From the NCBI RefSeq assembly GCF_025370935.1, contig NC_133472.1, positions 29,328,407-29,392,406 of the forward strand: a DNA stretch of 64,000 nucleotides, read 5' to 3'. Made by a program: the position numbers and the translations under genes. Shown piece after piece: positions 31,483 through 42,300 of this stretch (positions are counted from its first letter, which is position 1; each line of letters opens with the position of its first letter). Below the pieces are notes generated by a model. The model was not told where the DNA came from. It was given only the letters and a program-made list of their open reading frames with translations, and did not search any database. The DNA comes from Choristoneura fumiferana. Its lineage: Eukaryota > Arthropoda > Insecta > Lepidoptera > Tortricidae.

Positions 31483-33070
31483 TTTATGGACCACAGAGTT
31501 ATTTTTGTTAAATATACGCAAAATGTGGAATTTTAGCTGATAATAAAGTCGATAAATTTCCATAACAATATATGAATTAGAAAACTTCAATCACTATCTA
31601 TGCCGAAAACAATTGCAATATTTTCAACTGAAACGTTGAGCATATTGCATATTGAAAGTTAAACGGACTTAGATTCACAGTGTTGTGTGTCTATTCTAAC
31701 TGAAACTTAAAACATCGAGTTCAGTCTGGTAACAGATTAATATTTGAGCCCTGATCACTACAAACGACGGTTGACATCAAGTGATTAAATATTATGAATC
31801 GTACTGACTAAGTAGTTATATAAAATGTTGAGAGGGGTAGCCGTCACGTATCCGTCCCACCCTAACCCGAGCAGAAAATCCTGCGGAAGAGATTGCGTTT
31901 ATACTTAAGTGCAATAAAATGATCTGATGTTATCTTCGAGCGTGGGGGAAGTAGGTACAGCCGAGGCTTTCGCGCGTGCTGTCGGTCGGTGCGGCATGGC
32001 ACAGAGCCGCGTGACTACACCCTTGTTCTTCTTTGGCGCTTTATACGGGGATTATAAAAAGCACCGCAATCCTTAGTAGCCTTTCTTCAAAACCTTTCGA
32101 ATGTTTTGTTTTTGTACGTACGAAACAAATTAATTTGTATTTTTGTAGTTTGTGATACTACACGCCTAGCATCTCCATGGAATCTACTGTCAAGTTTTTA
32201 AAACATTAGTATCTTACAACGACAATTCATTTGGACTAAATTCTGCCCTTAGAGAAAACGCATCGTGCATTTATCAAACATCAACAATTTTTTAAGGCCT
32301 AGGTATTATTTATTTATTAAACATTTTACCCCGAAGCGTTTTGTCGCGAGACTGGCCACTGACAAGCAGCTTAATGTTCCTTTAATTTTATCTTACAATA
32401 CTACTATATCATAGAAAAGTGAAAGTTTATAGCGGTAAAAAAGATCATCGAGTGACCATCATGCGGAAGATGGAATGTATATCCTGGACAAAGTAGGTAA
32501 TACAAACATGACCTCTTTCAAGGACCTGACATTATCAGCTCCGTTCTAACTATACAGATCACTTGAGAACTTGATCACCATATTTGTTACAATATTGTCT
32601 CGTTAACAGATAAAGTAGATGCAAGTGTTTGATGAACGATGAACGACACTTGTACTCTTTGCATGGGAAAATTCGAATCCAACAGTCGGTCTGCGATTTC
32701 GCATTTTATTATTACCTACCCATTTCAAAATTTCTAACTAAGTAACACGTTTAACTTAAACGAAAGTCTTGTAAAGATATGTTTATTAGGAGTATGCTAT
32801 AGAATAGTAAATGTATAGCGTAATCAGTTCCTCGAGTTAGATAAAACAACAGTCTCAAGCTAGGTACTAGTGCTCCTAGAGAGGGTGTACTTAATGAACT
32901 TGTTATCGTTACCTATTCGTAAAATACAACTGGTTACCAAACAATGCAGATTAATTGGTATTATATAGGCATACAGACTTTTTTGAATGTGTCGTCACTA
33001 CTTGACTTTTTTAGAGGTAGAATATAATTAAAGGACCAATGACTAACTTATGAAATACTATTAGATGGAA
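31483..33070. other. Non-coding sequence with one GC-rich patch
   Basis: At about 31840-32080 the sequence is GC-rich, and GATTATAAAAAGCACCGC near 32050 resembles a TATA element. I found no exon next to it on either strand. The rest is AT-rich. Confidence 0.35.
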
Positions 33071-33444
33071 CGTCGGCCTAATTCGTTAACCTGCTTAGTC
33101 CACTTTTGGGTGAAAATTACTTTTCATACTTGTCAAAAAGTGCACACCATTCTCTACCGTTTAGTAAAGGAATAACGGCGATTTCTGCATAAATAAGTGT
33201 CAAATCTTATGCCCGAAAAACTGCTTTCTGAATCTCCACACAGAAAATGTGCTAAGTCCAGTTCGGGCCTTAGTTTTGCACTGACAGTTATTCGCGATGC
33301 CACGTGCCTGTTGCGTCTTGCGATGTTTTACTAAAAATTCGGTTTATTTGAGTATGACAACAGAAATTTATTTTATATATTAAATAATTATTAAAATTAT
33401 CAACAGTCAAAATGGACTTAGACGGTTAACGAATTAGGCCGACG
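33071..33444. mobile_element. MITE-like element with ~32-bp inverted repeats
   Basis: The left arm CGTCGGCCTAATTCGTTAAC (33071 on) matches the complement of the right arm GTTAACGAATTAGGCCGACG (ends 33444). The arms continue to CTTAGTCCA/TGGACTTAG with a few mismatches. The interior encodes nothing recognisable. Confidence 0.75.
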
Positions 33445-34480
33445 ATATATTAAATTTGTATACTAAAACAAAATGTTAAAGCGGTACTTTAAGTGTTAAC
33501 GTTTAATCAAATTATTGAAATAAACTATTAGTCAGTGCCTACTTCTTTTATGTAGGTACTACATAGACGTAGCGCTTTATTGATGACAAGTTACATTATT
33601 CATTTTGTCTAAAATTAAGTTTATTTGCTAACTAATCAATTAAAAACTAAATTACAGGATTGAGATTCACATGTATCTTTTTTATAATATGAATGTTTTG
33701 AATATTTATACATAGATTGAATATTTAACATCACAATCATGTTAACATGTAGAAGAATAATAATAAGTATGTATATTAATTATAACAAAATAGAGGTGGT
33801 AGAGGTGTCTTCAATGCAGGGTTTGGTAGACTGTCTGCCGTTCTGGCATAAGTAGCTACAATTGTGGTGGTGGTAGTAGAAGTGTACGGTCGGTTCCCTA
33901 ACTTATGTAGGTATCCAATTTTTCATACCTACTAGTTGCGTACATAGGGGAAAAACCAGGTAATTTTTTTTCTTAAAGTACTTGTGGGTGACCTCAGGGT
34001 AATGGGAGCCAAAACTTTTTTTCTTTAGCTCTTATATTTCCCAAAATTGATTACAAATGTGATGATTAATTGTTCTTAAATGATAGCCGATTAAATAAAT
34101 TTTGTTATGAGGCGGTTGCAATAATGATTTGCTATAAATTTGTTCTATTATTTCAAGTCTCGCTTAAGTGACCCCCATTACCCCTTTCTCCCTTAAATAA
34201 AATTGAAAACCGACCAACCGTGTGTAAGGCCACGTGCGGTGTAGGGTTCCGTAGATGCGGTAAATATTCAAATTGTAGATGGAGAGGGGTTGAAGTATTT
34301 GACTCTTACCAAAAATTACCAATTTAAAGTTTAAGAATTTGCAAGCGGATCTCTTGAAAGACTTATCCAACGACACCCCACAATATGGGTTTATAGACGA
34401 GAAAAAAAATCAACTTCGCTTTACTTGTTAGATGTTTTTTTTTAAGTTTATTTTATCTCATTGTCAGCGTGATTACCATG
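33445..34480. other. AT-rich spacer
   Basis: No gene. A short GGTGGTGGTAGTAGAAG microsatellite-like patch lies near 33865. Confidence 0.4.
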
Positions 34481-34620
34481 TACAGTCGCCGTCAGATATT
34501 TCGGAGCGGCCAAGGTGTTCAAAAATATCGATACATGAACTTTAATACCTTAATAATAGAGTGCATATTCAGATATTGTTGACCGCCTTGGCCGCTCCGA
34601 AATATTTGATGGCGACTGTA
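34481..34620. mobile_element. Hairpin MITE with TA ends (TACAGTCGCC...GGCGACTGTA)
   Basis: 140 bp. The arms TACAGTCGCCGTCAGATATT and TCGGAGCGGCCAAGG are mirrored on the right by CCTTGGCCGCTCCGA and ATATTTGATGGCGACTGTA. The whole sequence folds into a long stem with a short AT-rich loop. TA at each edge fits Tc1/mariner-type mobilisation. Confidence 0.85.
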
Positions 34621-34639
34621 CACTCGCGCAAAATGACAG

Positions 34640-35801
34640 TTTTATAACAGTAACAGTCTCTAAGCTAAGCCGCGGACGGACAGACGGACATGGCGAAGCT
34701 GTAACCGTTTCTTGTAGAACTACTTAACCCCAAAAAGACAACACTCACATCCCACCTGCATTAGAGTATCAACCAAATAAAATTTGCAATAAACTTGTAA
34801 AAATTGACATAAAATATCAAATTCCATTAAAGTAATTCGAGTATTTTGTACCTAATATTTAGGTAAAATATCACATTTTTAGTTGCGAAAACACTTTTTA
34901 ATTGAATTGGCCAACATATAAGAAAAATATGAATACGTGCTACGAGTATACCATATATCTGCATAGTCTACTTTAATTAAAGTTACCCTCAGAAAATATT
35001 AAATGTTTCTTTTACATAACGATAACGTTTCTTACGAATTGCTGGCAGGGCGGATTTCCCAATAGGCCAGTAGGCCCTGGCAAAACTTGCTGATATTTTT
35101 TTCTTAGTTATGTTTGTCCTTTGTGAACTCACACGTCAATTATAATTATTACGCGTGATATTTTACTCTATGTAAGTTCACGCATTGCGAAGGAGGGGGG
35201 AAGGGGGAGGTGGTTTGCAATCTATCGGCGGCCTAGAGCGGCCAGGGTAACAAATCCGCCCCTGATTGCTGGTTAAATAGTTAAACAGCTCTAGATTTTG
35301 TAATTTTGAAAACAACTTTTATTTTGTTTTTTATCACTGTAAAAATCTTTCCAAAATGTTATATCACCAGTAATTATAATAACTATGAATAATAATACAA
35401 ATTATTCTGTGCGTAGGTATTTATAGAAGTTAAAATGAATTAACAGTCGAAAATTGTTTTCCAAAAATAATTTAAACAAGGTAGGAACAAGATTAACCAT
35501 ATTTCTCGGGCGGCTTGTGAATTATTGTTTACGCAGATACAAAGACAGTTCCTATATCCGAAACCACATAAGTAGATAACTAAATAAATTTGTTTTGCTA
35601 TACCGCAATTTTCTTTAATGTCCCTCACACACAGGTGTTATGTTTTCCGTAAAGTGAGACTGTTAGTAAATAAACGAGCGATACGCTGTAAATCTATGGA
35701 AAAAATATATATAAAGTAGGTATAATAGCTGAATATGGCACACAATTGTATACGGTATAATGTCTCTTCTCGATAATATTAGAATACATTATTCTAGGTT
35801 A
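34640..35801. other. Spacer with a reversed TGTCTGTC-family fragment
   Basis: GCCGCGGACGGACAGACGGA and CATGGCGAAGCTGTAA (about 34668-34705) are the complement of the repeat seen at the window start. Otherwise AT-rich, no gene. Confidence 0.45.
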
Positions 35802-35912
35802 GCTGGAAGAGATCCCATTTCAGGGATAAGCTCGCCTGTGCTCTCTTTTCTGTGTATTTGTATTTATTTAATTTTTATGCGCAATAAAGAGTTTACATAC
35901 ATACATACAATA
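35802..35912 (+). repeat. LINE 3' end with (CATA)n tail, copy 1
   Basis: GGAAGAGATCCCATTTCAGG, GATAAGCTCGCCTGTG and CAATAAAGAGTTTACATACA followed by CATACATACA. The same order recurs at 52264-52377. Familiar as the 3' end of a lepidopteran non-LTR retrotransposon; the coding part is absent. Confidence 0.65.
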
Positions 35913-36485
35913 TTTTCCATTCTTTCTAAAATACTGAAAAATTTTGCGCATGTGCTTCGGGAAGCCAGAGAAATTTGGTAAAACCGTACCTAAATATTAT
36001 AACTATTTAAATAAGAACTACTTAATGTGTAGGTACTATGTAAAATAATAATTAACAGGAATAGGCATATGTTCCGGAAGTAATTTGATTCACATGGTTA
36101 AGGGCTGACTCTACTTCAATTTAGCTGACATAATATATACTAAGTACTATTTTAAAACGTTCCTACTTAGATGTGATATGTTTGGTAAAGGTTTGGTAAG
36201 ATTTAGCGAATGCAACTTTTCAAGCAACTTTGTTTGGGAAGTGGCCCGTCATGTTTTGCTTGTTAGTGTATTTAAATGGCGCGATTATTTTGATTCCGCC
36301 ACATTGAAACAGCCTTTTTATTAGTTTTGAAGATATCAGCACAAGCAATGGGTAGTCTTAAGTAGTTTTAAATTTGCAATAGTGTAGGTTTACAAGCATA
36401 GTACCTACTAAGTACCACATAAACTTGGTGGATATAAAATCCTGTTTATTCAATGTGATCACAATGCTCAATTTTGTGCGACACC

Positions 36486-36845
36486 AATACGGTATTTGAC
36501 TATTTTGTATATGTTTTATAAATTAAAACTACACAATGCCTGTTATCGAGTAGAGAAACATTTTTTAAGCTACCTTTACAAATAACAAAGTTATAAAGGT
36601 TTGAAATTCAAGATTAGACAGAGAAAGACATACTGGCATGTGACGTCACACGCCAGTAGCGCCCTACTTGCTGTATAGAGAAAAGCGTTTGAGAAAGTGA
36701 CAGGTATATAGATTTTTCAAAAAAACACTATAAATCCAATCTTCAACCGATTTAAGTTTCCTCTTCGCTAAACATTGTCTGTATATCTATATTTTCATAA
36801 TAATATTAAGATATGGCAAATTCAGGAGTTGTCAAATACCGTATT
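36486..36845. mobile_element. MITE-like element with 15-bp inverted ends
   Basis: AATACGGTATTTGAC (36486-36500) is the exact inverse of 36831-36845. The interior contains TGACGTCACACGCCAGTAGC and AT-rich sequence. No transposase. Confidence 0.6.
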
Positions 36846-37602
36846 AGATCCCAGATTTACGGAAGTATGAAGTACCTCCCGAGCTGAACTAGATAATTTA
36901 ATTAGTTACTCAGAGTAGTTGACAATCCCAAAGTAAGAAACATGAAAATTTTACTCGATAGTAAATAAAACAACGAACAAACATAAATTTTAACAAAAAA
37001 ATGTACGGGAACCGAAACGGAACTCGTATTATCGAAGGCCTCCCCTTCGGGTCGGCCTTCAAACTTACTCGTTCATCTATTGCTTACTTTCCAGCCTCTA
37101 CAGCAATGTAAAAAAGTGACTTGAGATCTATCTTTTTTTTGTTTTCTAATGGGTAAATATTTTCCGTAAATTATATAAGCAACTGCAATACATTACATCG
37201 TAATTTCGCTTGTTGCGTTTTATGTAACCCATTCCACAATTTTATTGTTCCAATAAAAACTTAGTGATGGCTATATGGATAGGGCTTTGGCTGTATTCAT
37301 CTCTTGTTTGATAAAGTTGTTTCTATAAATATATGCTTAGAAATAGCACTTTGAAATTGATTTACCTATTATTTAATTTATAAATGTATAACTAACTAAC
37401 TTAAATTTTATTTAACGCAATATGAGATCAATTCATGACATCAACGTAATTATTCAGACAGGCGAACACCTAATAAAATATCTATGTAACATATAATTTT
37501 AAATAATTATATAATAGTAACTAAGCGAATTGCTCAATACTTATTAACATTTCAACCCTTCACTTTTTCAATCAATCCCACAGTTCCGAGAATTTACACA
37601 GC
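36846..37602. other. AT-rich spacer
   Basis: The only notable item is a small GC hairpin GAAGGCCTCCCC, TTCGGG, TCGGCCTTC near 37035-37062. No gene. Confidence 0.4.
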
Positions 37603-37839
37603 TTTAAGGAGCGGCCACACCGCTGCTTAAAAAACGGTGACGGTGCGGAATCGCAGTGAAGCACCGTATGCGCACCGTTTTTTGCATGCTTTCCACACCG
37701 CTGCTTAAAATACGCAAACGGTGCGGAATCGCAATGACGTGCCGTAAACGTCACGATTTTTGTTCATCCTGACTCCTCCTGTTTACGGCACGTCACTGCG
37801 ATTCCGTAATTTTAAGCAGCGGGTGACCGCTCCTTTAAA
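37603..37839. mobile_element. Fold-back MITE with internal duplication
   Basis: The outer arms are TTTAAGGAGCGGCCACACCG and CCGCTCCTTTAAA. Inside, CACACCGCTGCTTAAAA and GGTGCGGAATCGCA each occur twice on the left side. GTGCCGTAAAC pairs with GTTTACGGCAC across a short loop. It looks like a hairpin element that has duplicated part of its own arm. Confidence 0.75.
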
Positions 37840-37866
37840 CGTGAAAAGCTTTACGATATAAGTCAG

Positions 37867-37872
37867 TTTATT
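37867..37872 (-). terminator. Possible polyadenylation signal of the transporter gene
   Basis: AATAAA on the minus strand, about 1.4 kb downstream of the stop codon at 39246. It is the first perfect AATAAA I noticed in that direction; a variant ATTAAA lies nearer, at about 38690. Tentative. Confidence 0.25.
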
Positions 37873-39245
37873 GTTTTGTAACCACACGTGAATTGCGTAA
37901 TCAATATTTAGATATTTGGTTTGCTTCTTAAAAATCATAGACTTTTCCAAGTAGTGTGATCAATAAATTTGTTATTTAAAATAACTAAACTCATGAAAAG
38001 TAAATTAGCAAAATACATATTGGCCAAAAAATAGAAAAATGTATAAAAATAATACTATGAATTGTTTCCTATAAACCGTGCTTCTTTGCTCTCCTTTCCT
38101 TTTTTCTTGTTTTACTTTCTTTGTTCCTTTGAGAAGATAGGTTTGATTTTTTACCCCCGAATGCAAAATAGACTAAGTGCAAGTTAAATGAATTATAGCT
38201 AGCTAGCTTTCAACCACTTCTGTTGGTCAATACCAATTCACTCATATTAGCCTGTACTCTGTAAGGCAAAGTGGCGCATTCAGGATGGCCGAACACGGTG
38301 TAGTAATTTTTGCAAGGATAGCTATGCGGTCATTCTCGGTACTTACTTGCAATTGGTAATTCAAATAGAAGTACCTTTACCTACTTACGACGCAGTTTAT
38401 AAATAGTATGTTTTTTTTATCACTGATGAGCAGATTTCGGAACTTCGCGGCATGGAAGTATGGCCAGTAAGGGTCTTAGAGACCTTTAAAAAACGGTAAG
38501 TACCCACTAGGAAATACTTTACTACCTACTCTTAATGACTTCCCTCCGCAATCGTGATTCTGCCGCTATGGTGTTGTGCTGTTAGTTGATAATTGTAAAC
38601 TAAACATTAACAGCTCAAATGAAAATGGTCGAAGAGTTCACTACAACGGTCGAGTTCCCCAAAATCTGTGCATAGCCAAGCAATCTTTAATAGTTTTACA
38701 CGCGCCAGATGTAAACTGAGATTAATGTCTGAGCGTTAGATAATATCTCTGAACGATTTGGTAAAATCGACTAAAAATCCCGTTGTCATTTTGCTGGCAA
38801 AATTCAAATATGGGACCCTTCGTAGGTACGTAAATAATTTGCTCAAACAGAAAAAACTCAAATAATAATTTAAAATCATCAGTAAAAAATAATATAACAA
38901 ACAAATTGCTGAACAAAAAGGAACATGCTTATTGAAAAGATAAAACTCTTCTTTGATAGTTATTATGAGTAATCTCATTTTTGTTGAAATAAAACTTTTG
39001 TAACTGAAAAATGGGAAGAATGGACGCATTTATGTTTGACCGTGACCGGGCACGGGTAGGCCGACCGACATGCAACTTAATAGGGGGACAGAGGGGCAAA
39101 AGGAACGAGTTTTACATAGAGACGCGTTTCAGGCCGTTTATATCTACGGCGACTTTTGTAGGTAAGTCCTCGGTCTTGAAATGAACGGCGAACTATGTAT
39201 CAAAACGTCCAACAAAAAGTTGAAAGTGTAATTAATTTCGGTGGT

Positions 39246-39300
39246 TTAGTCGTCCCAGGTACCGTAGTCTTGGTCAGGGTAAGCCCACGGCATCGGGCGA
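39246..39300 (-). CDS. Transporter terminal exon I
   Basis: 55 bp from acceptor CACCTCCAG to a TAA at 39248-39246. It encodes RRPMPWAYPDQDYGTWDD, rich in aromatic and acidic residues, in the phase left by exon H. It is chosen because frame, acceptor and stop fit together; no cDNA evidence is available. Confidence 0.65.
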
Positions 39301-42300
39301 CTGGAGGTGTGAGACGTAGTGCTGTTAGTCTTGGCGTTATACCTGGAACATTGAAGAATTCAATTGTAACTCAAATATTCTGAAGATTATTTGTCGAATT
39401 AAATGATATTGTAACCGATAACTCAATGGTACACGGGTATCACGGTCTCACGGTATATAGTTTCATGTTCAAAATGTTTGTCGACTTCAATTAAGTACCT
39501 AGAAGCATTATATTGTATTTTTTTTTCGATTACTTTTAAGTTACCTACTAGCCTTCATCCCCAGCTTCGCTCGCATGACCTATTAGGTAGGACTGGTAGT
39601 AGAAGTCTGTAATTTTTACAAATTCTCATGGAAGTTTCCAGAACCTACAATATGTTGTTCATTTATTTTGCATTAATAATATGTTCGCATTTATAATAAT
39701 AGTAGGTACCTACATGATAACTCGTTAGCGCTACGCCTACGCCCTGCGTATGTGGTGCAATGCACCATCAACAATTTTTTGCATGCTCGGCTTAAGGACA
39801 AGGCATTTGATTTTTTACATTAAGTATATATACGATTGGACGACCAGATGGCCTAGTGGTTAGAGATCCTGACTACGAATCTTGTGGTCCCGGGTTCAAT
39901 TCCCGTGTCGGGGCAGATATTTGTATGAAAAATACGAATGTTTGTTCTCGGGTCTTGGGTGTTTAATATGTATTAAGTATATATCTATCTATATAATTAT
40001 ATTTATCCGTTGCTTAGTACCCATAACACAAGCTTTGCTAAGCTTACTTTGGGACTAGGTTAATTGGTGTGAATTGTCCCGTGATATTTATTTATTTTAT
40101 TTATATAATACTATTTCGTGCATATTTTGCCATCTTTTATTTCAAAATCTCGCGAATAAATGTATTCTTTGTTTTCTATTAATCAGAGAAGTGAATGCTC
40201 ACCGCGTTTCGACTTGCTTGTAGGCGCTCCCGGAGGATCGGGCGGAAGGTGCTTCCAGCTCGGTCTCGTGCCAGGCTAGCAGGGGGTCCGGGAAGCTGCG
40301 CCGACCAACATACACATACGATAAGTACAAGAATAATGTATTTTCATCGGGAAAAGTCGGATTTCAATGGAAATACGGCAGCTTCCGAATCGTTAATAAA
40401 TGATTATGATAATGTTAAATTAGTGACATTTTCATATCCACTAATATGGAATCTTAATATGGAACTTTATTACTTAGTGTCAAATGTCACAAGACGTACA
40501 CGTACTTTGCCGATGGGTACTAAATGTAGGCAATTGAGAGAGCACGACAAATACGATTTTTTACACACAAAAAACCATTATACACATCATACATCTTGTA
40601 CCTACATAAACATAACACACTAAATCACTGTATAACACATGTCTATAAAAGTCGAAGTCTTCAATGTACGATAATTACCATAGATCTTTTTAAGGGGCTC
40701 ATGGAGCTATGTACGTACAAGTATGGTCGTTAATCTAATTTAAGTATTCATTTTATTTACTTAACAATGCAGTTAGTATGAAAAAGAGGATACTTAATAA
40801 ATATGCTAGGGCGCGACTGTAGGTACACGGTACGATAATGGTCATTTGTGCAACAAGAGAGCAAAGTCGTTTTTTGGTGCGAGGGTTGATTTTGAATCCC
40901 GAGTAAGCGAAGGATTCTACAATTGAATCACGAGCGATAGCGAGTGATTCTAGGTTAAAATCATGAGATCAGCGAGGGATTCAAACACACGAGATTCAAA
41001 AAAACTTTGGTCTCGTGTGACACATACAACTTTTCACCGGAGCAGCGAGAACATTTAAATTAAAGGTTAAAATAAAACCACATATATTTAGAAGACAAAA
41101 ATATCGAAAACTTTTGTTAAGATATACATATAGTACCTACTTACTTAATCATATTTAAAACTCATTCTCGAAAACGATTCATACAGTCACCATTAAGATA
41201 GGCAGTATACGGAACGAATTTATTAAAAAAAGACCAGCGGCTTTAGTACAACGTGGTTGCATACTTTATTAAAAGAGTGGGAAAATTGTAATATTTCGGA
41301 GATATTTCTCTGTCATATAACTCACTATGTTTTTTTAAACCTCATTTCACCTCGTGTTTTTGTTCTTCAATTTGTCCTTATTATAATTAATTAATTATTG
41401 ACATATTTTTAATGCTAAACGTCAACACAGTAGGTATTTTTTTATTAGGTTGGTATAATGCTTCTTGCTTAATTAAAAAGTAAAAAAAAGAAACTAAGAA
41501 TAAAGTAAAATTGAGTGGGATATTCGTTCATTTATGCTCGTTTTGTTTGCTAATTTATCTTTGTAGTTTTTTAGTTTATATTTGAGAAAAGCACCGTACA
41601 AGCTTCGAGCAATAAGTGCTATACTAAATCCCTCTAATAATGCTCTATATACCTACATAATATAGCAGACGTTTTGTAATTTTGCGGTTATATGTGTACC
41701 AGAACGTTTGTTGGTTTGTTTCTTTTTGAGCCTACAGAATTTGAAAATCGAACTTCGTATCGATTTGATCCTATGTCTCTCGCTTTTTTCATATTGAAGT
41801 GTAAGTGACAGATCAAAGTCAAGTTCAAATATTTGACATTCAGTGAGTGGACCCAGCACTGACCTCAGCATTTAAAAAAAATAATTAAAAAGCTACTTTG
41901 TCTCACGGAGTGAGCAAAATGCGATTTTGCTCACTGATTTTTCATAGCAAAACCTGCTTGTTTGAGCTGCTGAGGTGAAAAGTATATTATTATCTAATGA
42001 TTAAATAAAAAAAATACCATGGAATAAATTAGTCAACTGAGTACCTACCAAATATTTTTTAATCTCATAGGAGGGATATGAATACCACAATTGACAAGAT
42101 TTCATACTTTTAACACCTGTAAATTACTACAGGAATCGAAAGAGTTTTGGCTCCTGAACAGGGGAAAATATTTATTATAATTTATTTCTCCATATTTAAA
42201 AAAAAATACAACAAAATTTAAAAATATTATGCCAAAACTACTACAGAATAGATATATGTTTCCTTTGCCTTTTACACCAGAAAAAGGAGCTGTCTAAATT

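Noticed and set aside
31259..31590. Open frames crossing 31383-31482
   Set aside because: They exist only because the run of N is translated as unknown residues.
35755..35985. 73-codon frame starting ATGTCTCTTCTCG
   Set aside because: Overlaps a LINE 3' tail with a CATA repeat; no domain.
40195..40623. 142-codon plus-strand open frame
   Set aside because: Its GC-rich start is the complement of transporter exon H; the remainder is AT-rich intron without motifs.
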